From NCBI GenBank assembly GCA_937146805.1, contig CAKZRR010000009.1, forward strand, positions 1-64,000: 64,000 bases of DNA, in the 5' to 3' direction. Made by a program: the position numbers and the translations under genes. Position 1 is the first letter of the stretch; each line of letters starts with the position of its first letter. Positions 1-8,909 of the stretch are shown piece after piece. Below the pieces are notes generated by a model. The model saw only the letters and a program-made list of their open reading frames with translations. It had not been told where the DNA came from and did not search any database. This DNA is from an uncultured Owenweeksia sp. (GTDB lineage Bacteria; Bacteroidota; Bacteroidia; Flavobacteriales; Schleiferiaceae).

Positions 1-22
1 GTCGTAAACACAAAATAACCAT

Positions 23-52
23 AAGAAGTTCAAACCACGGTTTGAACTTCTT
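23..52. terminator. hairpin at left edge, probable terminator
   Basis: A 14-bp perfect inverted repeat (arms 23-36 and 39-52) with almost no loop, followed by an AT-rich stretch. It probably ends a gene lying left of the window: an in-frame stop (TAA) at 16-18 fits the tail of such a gene, but too little is visible to call a CDS. There is no long T-run on the plus strand, so termination strength is uncertain. Confidence 0.45.
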
Positions 53-196
53 TAAATACTTTTATCGGACACTATTGTTTCCAAATGTAAGAAACCTCAA
101 GCAATGTTATTCCAATAAATTTAGACGATTTAACATTTTCCGTTACACGATTATTAAAACAACGCACGTTTTCTTAATAGACTAAATCTCTAAACC

Positions 197-763
197 ATGC
201 GATTTTCACTCTTATCATTACTTCTGGCTTGCTCTTTAAACCAAGACTCTAAACAGATTGAAAATCACTTGGACGTAAAGATTACCCCAGAAGTGAACCT
301 TAGCGTCCTTTCTATCGATAAGAGTAAAACTTCTATTTATATCTCTAAATCAAAGTACGAGCTTAGTTTACTAGAAGATGGTGAAATTTTAAAGACCTGG
401 AAAACAACCATGGGCTTTGACCCTATAGGTGACAAATGGCGACAAGGAGATGGCTGCACGCCAGAAGGAAACTTTAAAGTACGTGATTTATACCCTCACG
501 ATAGATGGACTAAATTTATTTGGATAGACTACCCAAATGAAGAATCCCGAAAAAAGCATGCTTGGGCCAAAGCCGAAGGTCTTATTGAATCTGATGCTGC
601 CATTGGTGGTGAAGTTGGCATACATGGTGTTCCTGCGGGATCAGATGGATGGATTGAGAGTACTACCAACTGGACATTGGGCTGTGTGGCACTAAAAACC
701 AAGGCCATTAATGAGCTGTACTTGTATATACAAGTTGGCACCCCCATCCAAATAGAGAAGTAA
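197..763 (+). CDS. L,D-transpeptidase (YkuD family) lipoprotein
   Basis: 188 aa. The start MRFSLLSLLLACS carries a lipobox-like LLAC (Cys12), so a lipoprotein is likely. Residues about 45-185 look like a YkuD catalytic domain: IYISKSKYELSLLEDGEI is the usual first strand. The catalytic region has H143-G144 in GIHGVPAG and the nucleophile C163 in TLGCVAL. The usual His/Ser just before Gly-Cys is Thr-Leu here, a tolerated variation in the family. Such enzymes form 3-3 peptidoglycan cross-links or attach proteins to peptidoglycan in the periplasm. The gene is monocistronic and followed directly by a strong hairpin. Confidence 0.88.
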   Translation: MRFSLLSLLLACSLNQDSKQIENHLDVKITPEVNLSVLSIDKSKTSIYISKSKYELSLLEDGEILKTWKTTMGFDPIGDKWRQGDGCTPEGNFKVRDLYPHDRWTKFIWIDYPNEESRKKHAWAKAEGLIESDAAIGGEVGIHGVPAGSDGWIESTTNWTLGCVALKTKAINELYLYIQVGTPIQIEK

Positions 764-771
764 CTGCAAAA

Positions 772-796
772 AAAAGCAACCCTAGGGTTGCTTTTT
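772..796 (+). terminator. Rho-independent terminator after YkuD gene
   Basis: Perfect palindrome (AAAAGCAACC, CTAG, GGTTGCTTTT) starting 8 nt after the stop codon and ending in a T-run. It is symmetrical, so it could also act on transcripts of the minus-strand gene ending at 849. Confidence 0.85.
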
Positions 797-848
797 AGTT
801 GAGCAGAATTTCCAATAAATATTGGAAAATCAATCGTGAGAGAGTGCT

Positions 849-1535
849 TTAGAGTCTTGAGTAAAGTTCTTTATACTTGGCTATTTCCTTCGTAAGTTTT
901 CGATGCTTTCGCATTTCGAAGATTTTATTGGCTTGGTTAAAGAAATCATCGGATGGGCATAGATAATTGATAGATAGATTGATATTAAAATCAATAAAAA
1001 TATAGTTACCATCATTATCTTTTATAGTTCGTTTTTCTTTCAGTTCGGTCATAGACACACCGTACTTCGATTTCATAATGTTCAATATCTCCATTTTATC
1101 CGGCTCATTTAAGCTGGTAAAATTGTAATTGAAAAAGAAAAGGCGGTTCTGGAAGAAGTGCATCTCCAGCTTAACCTTATGCCTCCCGATAAAAATTCGG
1201 TAAAACAATATGTGACACTTCAACCCAGGGTTACCAATAACTTGGTAGTTAGGTGAAGGCAACTTCCTTTTTACACTACTTAAGCTGCTTCCAAACTTTA
1301 TGGATTTTGAAAAGAAGATGTTGTGTTTCGTATGTAAGCTATCTGCTTCGCTCACCTTGGTTTTTAAATCCAAGTACGAATCAACATCGTTGTAATTACT
1401 TACAAGCCTTTCGTAAAAATAATCTCTCGAATAATAGTACTTATTATTAACTGGACTAATAAATTTACTAATTGCTTTAAATAAAAACCTCTTTATTCCT
1501 AAATGTTTAGAACTCAGTGGAAAATGATGTATCAT
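849..1535 (-). CDS. hypothetical protein
   Basis: 228 aa, not recognised. It is rich in Lys, Phe, Tyr and Asn, with no signal peptide and no clear membrane segment, so it is probably cytoplasmic. The C-terminal third (about 190-228) is charged and helical (FEMRKHRKLTKEIAKYKELY). The ATG is preceded by a long AT-rich non-coding stretch, so it probably has its own promoter. Base composition is more AT-rich than the flanking enzymes, which fits an accessory or fast-evolving gene. Nothing points to a function. Confidence 0.6.
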   Translation of the reverse strand: MIHHFPLSSKHLGIKRFLFKAISKFISPVNNKYYYSRDYFYERLVSNYNDVDSYLDLKTKVSEADSLHTKHNIFFSKSIKFGSSLSSVKRKLPSPNYQVIGNPGLKCHILFYRIFIGRHKVKLEMHFFQNRLFFFNYNFTSLNEPDKMEILNIMKSKYGVSMTELKEKRTIKDNDGNYIFIDFNINLSINYLCPSDDFFNQANKIFEMRKHRKLTKEIAKYKELYSRL

Positions 1536-1944
1536 TTTTTAACTTTCTGTTATTCTCTCGGGTCTAATATACTTATAATGACTTATTTACAAAACATTTG
1601 CCGTGTGAAATACATCTGATTACATCATGACCATTGGTTGCTTTTCTACACCCAAAAGAAGCCTTGCTTTTTAACTATTTTTTAAACAGCCTGAAAATTA
1701 GGAACGAACTAAAAAATGATGAAGAAAATGTTATAATGATTTTTACTACTTAAAAAGGTAAAAAAAAGTTGATTTATTTTTGATTTTACGCTTACCGAGA
1801 AATACTATGCATACATCGTAAACAAGACTTTTTGCCTTAAAAAATAAAGGGTGGAAAATAGTACTACAGGTAAAGGCTTGATAAAACTATATAGGAACTA
1901 TACACTCAAGAAAGCTTCGATCCTTCATCAAAAACAGGCTAGCC
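1536..1944. other. AT-rich intergenic region, no gene seen
   Basis: About 410 bases with no convincing ORF, tRNA or perfect hairpin. It separates the hypothetical gene (start at 1535) from the stop of the glycosyltransferase at 1945, so it should hold the promoter for the former. No clear TAnnTTTG element was recognised on the minus strand. Confidence 0.5.
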
Positions 1945-2940
1945 CTACTTACCAGCTGAATTCACCCGCAATATTTCATCAATAATCTGCTCAGTTTCAT
2001 CCGGGAAATCCAAATCAACCATCATTGGTTCCTTTAACCAAGTTTGTAAAACCGGTATAGTGGTATTATTAAAGCTCTCTAAAACAGTTACTCCCTCTTC
2101 AGCCAAAGCTGCAGCATTACATTGCTGTTCGTATTGCCCTTTCATGGGTACAACAGCTAGTTTCTTTTTTAAAAACAAGGCTTCAGATGGAGTCTCAAAA
2201 CCCGCACCGCACAATACAGCGCTACAATTCGTTAAACTTTGTAAAAAAGCTTCATTGTTTATTGGGCTAATTTTAATATTCCCACTAATTGTACTGCCTT
2301 TGGTGTGCTTTGAAAAAACCTCCCAGTTTGTTTCAGGTAGTAACGTTAAAATGGAACTTATCCACTCATCGCTATAAGCAGGCAAATAAACCGTTACATA
2401 ATTACCGTTGCTAGGCTGCAGGTCACGTATCTCCTTTCGGATAAGCGGGTGATAAATTTCGGGAGCATACTTTTTAAAGTGAAAGCCATACTGACATTTA
2501 CAAGGAGCGTAATTATTAAGAATTAATTCGCCCAACCAAAATCGATGCTTTGGTTTTGGCGCCTTGGAATGCTGCACCGCGGCTTGATGACTTAAACCAA
2601 TACACGCAACGCCAGCACGCTTGGCTGCCCATGCAGAAACTGGTTCAAAATCATTTATTACTAAATCATAATCCTCTATTGGCAAGTTCATTATCTCCTT
2701 GAGTAAACGCATCGGCTTTAAAGCTTTAAGCGTTTTCATAAAATCAATCCCTCCTTTTTTACCAAAGATAAAACTGAGTCCATGCAACTGAAATTTAACC
2801 TTAGCGGGAAGGTTAACATCCGACTGAATGCCGCTTATCAAAATATCTAAATCACATTTTTGCTGCAAAAGCGGAATTACATCGCGCGCTCTGCTTAGGT
2901 GGCCATTCCCAGTACCCTGAATGGCGTACAATACTTTCAT
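1945..2940 (-). CDS. glycosyltransferase, MJ1255/MurG-like GT-B family
   Basis: 331 aa. The N-terminus MKVLYAIQGTGNGHLSRARD has the Gly-rich GTGNGH loop (residues 9-14) of GT-B glycosyltransferases that use nucleotide sugars. The C-terminal half contains LCGAGFETPSEALFLKKKLAVVPM (about 245-270), the family's donor-binding region with the conserved Gly, Glu and Pro. It resembles the uncharacterised MJ1255-type group, so the sugar and acceptor are unknown. A TTG lies one codon upstream (2943); the ATG at 2940 is chosen because it gives the canonical MKVLYAIQG start. Confidence 0.8.
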   Translation of the reverse strand: MKVLYAIQGTGNGHLSRARDVIPLLQQKCDLDILISGIQSDVNLPAKVKFQLHGLSFIFGKKGGIDFMKTLKALKPMRLLKEIMNLPIEDYDLVINDFEPVSAWAAKRAGVACIGLSHQAAVQHSKAPKPKHRFWLGELILNNYAPCKCQYGFHFKKYAPEIYHPLIRKEIRDLQPSNGNYVTVYLPAYSDEWISSILTLLPETNWEVFSKHTKGSTISGNIKISPINNEAFLQSLTNCSAVLCGAGFETPSEALFLKKKLAVVPMKGQYEQQCNAAALAEEGVTVLESFNNTTIPVLQTWLKEPMMVDLDFPDETEQIIDEILRVNSAGK

Positions 2941-3079
2941 CAATTCTCTATTTAATGCGGTAGGCTCCTTGCAATTCCGATACCAAATCGGTCAAAACAT
3001 CTCCAACAATGTAAAGCGCTTGTTTATGATGAGTCCTAACAACAGGGACTCTTAACTTCACAAAAAGCAATTGAAGAAT

Positions 3080-3721
3080 CTATACTACTCGACATACCAT
3101 TAAACCGTCTCGTACAGGAAAAAGCACATTTTCTACTCGTGCATCTGCCTGCACTTTTTCATTAAAAGCCAACAAACCTTTGGTTTCGGTATCCTTTGGA
3201 TTCAGCTCCTCTACCACCTTTCCACTCCATAATACGTTATCCGCAATAATGTAGCCCTCTCGGTTCATTTCACCTATCACCAAATCAAAATAGCGGCTGT
3301 AATTTTCTTTATCGGCATCAATAAAAACCAAATCCCAAGTTTCATTTAGACTTGGAATTATTTCGGTTGCATCACCCACATGCATTTTAATTTTACCCTC
3401 TGTTCCCGCAGCAGCCGCGTAACGGTCTACCATATCCTCCAACTCCTCATTTATATCAATGGTGTGTAACTCTCCAGTATCAGTCAAGCCTTCGGCCAAA
3501 CAAATTGCCGAATAGCCAGTATATGTGCCTATTTCTAAAATACGTTTGGGTTGTATCATTTGACTAAACGTAGCCAAAATTCGGCCCTGTAAATGACCAC
3601 TCAACATACGAGGCTGCAAAACCTTTGCTTGGGTTTCTCTGTTTAGGTTCGCCAATACTTCACTTTCGTTAGAAGTATGGCTATGAGCGTATTGATCTAT
3701 TTCTTCTGGTAAAAACTGCAT
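3080..3721 (-). CDS. O-methyltransferase, class I SAM-dependent (COMT-like)
   Basis: 213 aa, the usual length for bacterial Methyltransf_3 enzymes. SAM motif I is ILEIGTYTGYSA (61-72), the acidic post-I residue is in HTIDIN (86-91), and metal-binding residues are in FIDADKENY (133-141) and ADNVLWSG (160-167). These fit a divalent-metal-dependent O-methyltransferase that methylates a catechol or similar hydroxyl; the substrate is not known. It lies 56 nt downstream of the M16 protease gene on the same strand and may be co-transcribed with it. Confidence 0.88.
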   Translation of the reverse strand: MQFLPEEIDQYAHSHTSNESEVLANLNRETQAKVLQPRMLSGHLQGRILATFSQMIQPKRILEIGTYTGYSAICLAEGLTDTGELHTIDINEELEDMVDRYAAAAGTEGKIKMHVGDATEIIPSLNETWDLVFIDADKENYSRYFDLVIGEMNREGYIIADNVLWSGKVVEELNPKDTETKGLLAFNEKVQADARVENVLFPVRDGLMVCRVV

Positions 3722-3777
3722 AAGTAAAAGGGTTAATCAATTAAGGATTCGAATATCTGAAAATTAAAATAGTCCTG

Positions 3778-5001
3778 CTAGGGTGTAAAAACCAATTTAC
3801 TCAAACATTTAGGATCTAACACTTCATTAGCTACCTCCAGTAAATCGTTGGCGTTAATATTTTCAATTTTATTGATAATCTCTTCAAAAGTGTCAATCTT
3901 ATCAAAACTCAATAGCGAGCGGCCTAAAGCTAACATAAGGGAGGCATTATTTTCTTGTGCCATGGCTACTTGTCCTAAAAATTGTCTTTTGGCTTTAACT
4001 AGCTGCATAGAGCCCAAAGGTTTTTCACGTAACTTTTTCAACTCGCGCTCAATTAGTTTTAATGTTTTACCCATTGTCTCAGGGTCGGTACCCGCATACA
4101 CACCAAAAACTCCCGTGTCCGAATACGAGTTATAAAAAGATTCCAAGTTATAGGTAAAGCCATACTTCTCTCTAATATTAAGGTTAAGGCGAGAGTTCAT
4201 TCCGGGGCCACCCAAAATGTTATTAAGCAATAGCAACGTTCTACTTTTAGGGTGATTAGCAGCATACCCACGACCACCAATTATAGCGTGTGTTTGAAAG
4301 TTTGAAGCCGCCTTAGTAATCACCTTAGGCAAGTGGCCCGCAGGTTCCTTTCTATCAAAAACTGTAGTAGGCGTATTAATATCCGCAATTTCCTTTTCTA
4401 AAAGGTTTTCAAGCTTGGCCTTTGAAATATTACCTACCGAACTAAAAACCATCCTATTGCAACTGTACTCACGTTTCATAAAACGCAAAACATCCTCACG
4501 CGTAAAACTTTTAACCTGAGTTGGGGTTCCCAAAATATTCATCCCCAAAGGGTGATTGGGATAAAGCAACGCTTCAAAATCATCAAAAATTAAATCCGAG
4601 GGCGAATCCTTGTAACTATTTATTTCATCAATAATTACCTCCTTCTCTTTTTGTAATTCCTTGGCGGGAAATGTAGATTGAAAAGCGATATCAAAAACCA
4701 AGTCAATGGCACGCTTATAATCTCCTTGTAAAAAGGAAGTATAAATAACGGTGTTCTCCTTATCGGTATAGGCATTTAGCTCACCACCGGCATCTTCCAT
4801 ACGGCTCAAAATATGAAAGGCTTTGCGCCTTTTAGTACCCTTAAAAAGTACATGTTCAATAAAGTGCGCCAAACCTTCTTCCTCCGGTTTTTCATCTCTA
4901 GAACCCGCCATTATTAGCAAGCCACAATGCGCCACTGGTCTGTTTACCTGTTTATGCACCACACGAATACCGTTACTTAATTCAAAGGTTTCAAACTCCA
5001 T
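3778..5001 (-). CDS. M16 family zinc metallopeptidase (insulinase-like)
   Basis: 407 aa. The inverted zinc motif HFIEH lies at 46-50 and the third ligand Glu at about 126 (EVIIDEI), 75 residues on, as expected for M16. The C-terminal half is the non-catalytic M16_C domain (GGPGMNSRL..IREKYGFTY about 265-285). No signal peptide is seen, so it is cytoplasmic, like the one-domain processing-peptidase-type enzymes. Upstream, on its strand, a TATCTTTG element lies at 5024-5031. Confidence 0.92.
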   Translation of the reverse strand: MEFETFELSNGIRVVHKQVNRPVAHCGLLIMAGSRDEKPEEEGLAHFIEHVLFKGTKRRKAFHILSRMEDAGGELNAYTDKENTVIYTSFLQGDYKRAIDLVFDIAFQSTFPAKELQKEKEVIIDEINSYKDSPSDLIFDDFEALLYPNHPLGMNILGTPTQVKSFTREDVLRFMKREYSCNRMVFSSVGNISKAKLENLLEKEIADINTPTTVFDRKEPAGHLPKVITKAASNFQTHAIIGGRGYAANHPKSRTLLLLNNILGGPGMNSRLNLNIREKYGFTYNLESFYNSYSDTGVFGVYAGTDPETMGKTLKLIERELKKLREKPLGSMQLVKAKRQFLGQVAMAQENNASLMLALGRSLLSFDKIDTFEEIINKIENINANDLLEVANEVLDPKCLSKLVFTP

Positions 5002-5023
5002 TCAATATTTTTTTGGAAGGGCG

Positions 5024-5031
5024 CAAAGATA
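5024..5031 (-). promoter_or_regulatory. candidate -7 element for the M16 peptidase gene
   Basis: TATCTTTG on the minus strand matches the Bacteroidota -7 consensus TAnnTTTG, 22 nt upstream of the ATG. No TTG at the right distance was found for the -33 box, so support is partial. Confidence 0.5.
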
Positions 5032-5242
5032 GGTTTTGTTTGAGCTGTACTACTACCTATAAATTTTCGGCTTTACTATCAGATTCTTTAGAGAATCATG
5101 ATTTAGATATCTTAGAAAAATTAAACTCATCCAAAGGTACTTTCTGAATCAAAGTTCCTCGCTAATTATTACTCCACTATCTTAACAACAAAACACAGTA
5201 CTGCAAGGTTAGCTCCCGTTCATCTGTATACTAGATGGTCAA

Positions 5243-5716
5243 CTACCCCATAAAAGCTGAATACATCCACACTAGCTTTTCTTGATCCCGAATGTAGTCG
5301 CTCATTAATGCATTGGTACCTTCATCATCCATGTCTCCCGAAAAAGCCAAAATAACCCTTTGCTTAGCCAGCAAAATTTGAAAGCTTTCCAGAATATCGG
5401 CTACGCCCTTTCGGCCATCACTCACCTCCTTACTTACTTTAATTTCAGACAACTGCTGATAGCTGGTATAACTGTGCTCAGGTGTATGCCCTAGGGTAAG
5501 AACCCGCTCGGCTACCTCATCTATTTTTAGCATTAAATCGTTGTAAAGTTCTTCAAATTTAACGTGCAACTCAAAAAATTTATCACCTCTAATATTCCAA
5601 TGATAACCCCTTACATTTTGATAAAAAATACTGTAATTAGCTAATAGCTCATTTAACTTGTCGGCTAACTCGGCACTTCTATTTTTATCTAGACCTATAG
5701 AACTTAAATTACTCAT
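5243..5716 (-). CDS. dps: Dps family ferritin-like DNA-binding/iron-storage protein
   Basis: 157 aa, the usual Dps length. The inter-subunit ferroxidase ligands fit: H39 (YHWNIRG), H51, E55, D66 and E70, at the spacing of the Listeria Dps set H31/H43/D47/D58/E62, with Glu replacing one Asp. Dps dodecamers oxidise Fe(II) with peroxide and protect DNA in the cytoplasm. The N-terminal tail is short and has only a few basic residues, so DNA binding is uncertain. The upstream region holds two CTTTCGAAAG-type palindromes, possibly an operator. Confidence 0.92.
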   Translation of the reverse strand: MSNLSSIGLDKNRSAELADKLNELLANYSIFYQNVRGYHWNIRGDKFFELHVKFEELYNDLMLKIDEVAERVLTLGHTPEHSYTSYQQLSEIKVSKEVSDGRKGVADILESFQILLAKQRVILAFSGDMDDEGTNALMSDYIRDQEKLVWMYSAFMG

Positions 5717-5756
5717 GATTTATTTTTTTTTATTTTGTTACGCTATTTTTAGTGCG

Positions 5757-5783
5757 TTTTCGAAAGTTGGGAGCTTTCGAAAG
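5757..5783. promoter_or_regulatory. paired palindromes upstream of dps, candidate operator
   Basis: Two copies of the 10-bp palindrome CTTTCGAAAG (first copy with one end mismatch) at 5757-5766 and 5774-5783, 17 bp centre to centre, 41-67 bp upstream of the dps start. Two same-face palindromes close to a stress gene suggest a dimeric repressor or activator site. As a larger hairpin the arms are 5758-5766 and 5774-5782. The regulator is unknown. Confidence 0.4.
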
Positions 5784-5925
5784 TACACGGACAGGTAATA
5801 TCTAATTTTGGTTTTAGTTTTCATTCTGATTAAAGCTAAAATTAAACATTACCGTGTTACGGACTTAGATTATTCGGTTAAAACAAAACGAAGCATTAAA
5901 TATAGTTGTCGTTACCTGCTGGCTT

Positions 5926-6504
5926 TCAATTCTTTTTTCGATAATAAATCAAATTGTATATCAGCTCATTTTCATTATGGGCTTGATGTTCAATAATGAC
6001 TAGTTCATTTTGACTAATGAGATGTATTTCCATAAATGCACCTTCGATTGGCCTTAGAACCATTTGATCTTTTAGGGTCTGCACATAGCTTGGGTCTAAT
6101 CCTTCGGGAAGGATATATTTAGGTTTGTTATAAGTTAACTTTAATTCGCTTTCAGTCTCTGAATAAATCCATGTTCCAGATATTGATTCGATATTAATAG
6201 GTGTTGTAGAGGATATTATTTCATTCGTGGCGTATGTTCCGTCTGCGTCAAAGTAATAATCTGTTCTTGTAATGATTTCATAACCATAATTTAAATCTCC
6301 AGAAGGATGAAACAGCGTATCAATTTTTATTCCTTCAGGGGATTTCATTTCTACAAATTGCCAATAACCAACTAAATATTCATCAATGTTTTTTTTAGTC
6401 TCTTTAGTTTTAATCTCATCAACAAGTTTGAAACTTCCTTGTTGTGATTTAAGGTTGAAAGATATGATTGTCGTAAGAATTATTAGAATAAATATTCTAT
6501 TCAT
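5926..6504 (-). CDS. secreted lipocalin-like hypothetical protein
   Basis: 192 aa from the ATG at 6504, which gives a clear signal peptide (MNRIFILIILTTIISFNLKSQQ). The frame is open 13 codons further up, but that extension is not signal-like. The mature part has a GYWQFVEM strand followed by a GTWIYSETESELKLTY strand, the pattern of lipocalin-like proteins common in Bacteroidota. The same pattern occurs in the genes at 27558-28307 and 51605-51991 and in the N-domain of the transporter at 25789-27498. No function can be assigned. Confidence 0.6.
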   Translation of the reverse strand: MNRIFILIILTTIISFNLKSQQGSFKLVDEIKTKETKKNIDEYLVGYWQFVEMKSPEGIKIDTLFHPSGDLNYGYEIITRTDYYFDADGTYATNEIISSTTPINIESISGTWIYSETESELKLTYNKPKYILPEGLDPSYVQTLKDQMVLRPIEGAFMEIHLISQNELVIIEHQAHNENELIYNLIYYRKKN

Positions 6505-6634
6505 GGTTTGTGTTTTTTGAACTGACAGGTAACTATAAGGCAAAACTAGTGCTTAGTCTAACTTATGAAAATGATATGGGTCATGCCTATATTTATATAG
6601 AGTACTCATTTGCCTGTTTAGAGATAACTTTAAC

Positions 6635-6674
6635 AAAAAAACCTCAGTAAACACGTGTTTACTGAGGTTTTTTT
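6635..6674. terminator. strong bidirectional terminator after the S9 peptidase gene
   Basis: A perfect 40-base palindrome with 20-base arms (6635-6654 and 6655-6674), flanked by A-run and T-run. It sits 45 nt beyond the stop of the S9 peptidase gene and should stop its minus-strand transcript; symmetry allows function both ways. Confidence 0.85.
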
Positions 6675-6718
6675 TTGTTTTGGGTTAACCATCTTGGAGC
6701 TATCCGCTTCCTCTAAAA

Positions 6719-8761
6719 TTATTTTAGATAAGTCTCCAACCAATTAAAGAATTGATCGTGCCATATTAAGCCATTCTGGGGGCTCAAAATCCAATGCCCT
6801 TCGTTAGGGAAATAAAGGAAACGGGCATCCAATCCTTTTAGCTTAGCGGCTTGAAAAGCAGCCATACCCTGTGCTTCGGGCACTCTAAAATCGTTTCCGC
6901 CATGTATCACCAACATAGGTGTATCCCAGTTTTGCACTAGGTCTTTTGGATCAAACTTGTTGTAAGTTTCTCTATTTTTCTCTTCCCAATATGGGCCTCC
7001 TAGATCTTGATTAGCAAAAAACAACTCCTCTGTGGTGAGGTACCAGTTTTCTAAATCAAACAAACCGCAATGGGAGATAAAGGACTTAAATCTTTTTTCG
7101 TGAATACCGGCTAAATAATACACCGAGTAACCACCGTAACTAGCTCCTATACAACCCAGTTTATCGGTATCAACGTACTCTTCCTTACTTACATCATCAA
7201 TGGCCGCCAAATAATCGCGCATAGGCTGTCCGCCCCAATCACCCGAAATATCTTCATTCCACTGACGACCAAAACCAGGCAAACCTCTACGGTTAGGCGC
7301 CACCACTATATAACCATTGGCCGCCATCAATTGAAAATTCCAGCGAAAGCTGTAAAACTGCGACACCTGACTTTGCGGCCCTCCTTGGCAGTACAATAGC
7401 GTTGGGTACTTTTTGGTAGGGTCGAAATTTGGAGGGTAAATTACCCAGGTAAGCATGTCTTTGCCATCACTGGTTTTTACCATACGCTTTTCTACCTTAC
7501 TCTTAGCTATAGAACTATACAAGTCATCATTTACATGTGTTAATTGCTTGGCCGTTCCTTTTTTAATACTCACACTGTAGGTTTCGGTAGCATTGTTCAT
7601 GTCTTGCCTATCAACTATCAAATTTTTACCAGCCAGTTCAAAATGATTGTAATTATGATCTCCTCGAGTCACTTTTTTATAATCTACACCGCTCGAAGTT
7701 TGCGTAATTTTATATACTTGGTTGCTTCCGTTTGTAGGCACTCCTGCAAAAATGGTATTGTTATCCTGCCATGCAAAACTCTGAAAAGTCATTTCATCGT
7801 ACCTTTTAGTAACTACCAATAAATGTGTTTTTTCACCCGTTTTCATATTCATAAAAATGATGTCGTTTACATCACTCTCATAGCCAGGTGTTTTCATACT
7901 CATCCAAGCTAGCTTGCTACCATCGGGCGAAAATTTAGGCTCCTTATCATAACCGCTCATTCCTTTGGTAAGTATTTCGGCTTTACCACTCTCCAAATCC
8001 ACCATATACAACTCTGAGTTGGTACTGGTAGCCCAATCTTTTCCTGTTAATTTTTTGGCTTCATACACCACTGTTTTACCATCAGGGCTTAATGTATATG
8101 ACTCGCTTCCGCCAAAAGGGTTCACTGGCGAATTAAACCGTTCGCCTTTCATCAAATCCTTAAACTCTGTAACTACATCTAAATTGCTATTTGCCTTTGC
8201 ATAACACACATGATTGTACGATACATCGCTCCAGCTATCCCAGTGGCGATACATTAAATCATCGTAAATAGCCACTTCGGCCTTCGGCAGTTGCGGGTAC
8301 AGCTCATTGGTAGTCATTCCCATTTTAAAATCTTTGGTAAACAGTAAACCTATTTCACCATTAGGCAAATCGTAGGCGTTTATACCACCAATACCACCTT
8401 CAATATTGGTTAACTGTTGCACATCGCTACCGTCTGTATTCATAATATAATACTGGCCGCCATACGAAAACCCTATTTTATTACCACCCTTTAAATAATG
8501 TGCACCGTACTCAGAACCTGCCATGCTGGTAATTTGTTTTGGGTCTCCGCCCGATGTAGAAAGCGAATACAAGTCACGCTGCCCACGATTTTCATCAATA
8601 TCGTAACGAGTAACACCGTAAATAAAAGTTTTTCCATCAGGCGAAACAGTTTCTAATCCTACTCTGCCTAAATCCCACAGTTTTTGTGGTGTCATTACAT
8701 TTTGCTGTGCAAAGGCTACTGTTGTTACCAATAGCATTGCAGCCCAAATTGGCTTTTTCAT
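6719..8761 (-). CDS. secreted S9 prolyl oligopeptidase family serine peptidase
   Basis: 680 aa from the ATG at 8761. This start gives a signal peptide ending AFA before QQN, so the enzyme is periplasmic or surface-exposed. The frame is open to 9019, but that reading runs across a terminator and into the neighbouring gene and is rejected. An N-terminal beta-propeller of WD40/PD40-like repeats (SPDGKTFIYG, SPDGKTVVYEA, SPDGSKLAWMS) covers about residues 30-420. The C-terminal alpha/beta hydrolase has nucleophile S541 in GASYGGY, Asp in HGGNDFRVP and His in NEGHWI. It resembles dipeptidyl/acylaminoacyl peptidases that clip short peptides. Confidence 0.92.
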   Translation of the reverse strand: MKKPIWAAMLLVTTVAFAQQNVMTPQKLWDLGRVGLETVSPDGKTFIYGVTRYDIDENRGQRDLYSLSTSGGDPKQITSMAGSEYGAHYLKGGNKIGFSYGGQYYIMNTDGSDVQQLTNIEGGIGGINAYDLPNGEIGLLFTKDFKMGMTTNELYPQLPKAEVAIYDDLMYRHWDSWSDVSYNHVCYAKANSNLDVVTEFKDLMKGERFNSPVNPFGGSESYTLSPDGKTVVYEAKKLTGKDWATSTNSELYMVDLESGKAEILTKGMSGYDKEPKFSPDGSKLAWMSMKTPGYESDVNDIIFMNMKTGEKTHLLVVTKRYDEMTFQSFAWQDNNTIFAGVPTNGSNQVYKITQTSSGVDYKKVTRGDHNYNHFELAGKNLIVDRQDMNNATETYSVSIKKGTAKQLTHVNDDLYSSIAKSKVEKRMVKTSDGKDMLTWVIYPPNFDPTKKYPTLLYCQGGPQSQVSQFYSFRWNFQLMAANGYIVVAPNRRGLPGFGRQWNEDISGDWGGQPMRDYLAAIDDVSKEEYVDTDKLGCIGASYGGYSVYYLAGIHEKRFKSFISHCGLFDLENWYLTTEELFFANQDLGGPYWEEKNRETYNKFDPKDLVQNWDTPMLVIHGGNDFRVPEAQGMAAFQAAKLKGLDARFLYFPNEGHWILSPQNGLIWHDQFFNWLETYLK

Positions 8762-8808
8762 TTTTAAATAGTTTTTATGATTTGTAAATGTTCGAATAGC
8801 TAGTGCCT

Positions 8809-8816
8809 CAAAGTTA
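8809..8816 (-). promoter_or_regulatory. candidate -7 element for the S9 peptidase gene
   Basis: TAACTTTG on the minus strand, 48 nt upstream of the chosen ATG and downstream of the terminator of the preceding gene. No TTG at the expected distance for a -33 box. It supports the start at 8761 rather than the longer frame. Confidence 0.45.
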
Positions 8817-8851
8817 TACAGAAGATTGACATTTCGAATGAATAAAACAAA

Positions 8852-8888
8852 AAAGACCTCATTGGTTATTTTCCAATGAGGTCTTTTC
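8852..8888 (-). terminator. terminator of the Asp-rich lipoprotein gene
   Basis: 15-bp perfect stem (8852-8866 with 8874-8888) and a 7-base loop, followed on the minus strand by TTTTGTTTTATT. It lies 21 nt after the stop at 8910. Confidence 0.88.
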
Positions 8889-8909
8889 AAAATTTTAGGA
8901 AAGATTGGT

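Noticed and set aside
5808-5996. 62-aa ORF on the plus strand near dps
   Set aside because: It starts with TTG, has no recognisable features and overlaps the 3' end of the secreted protein gene on the other strand.
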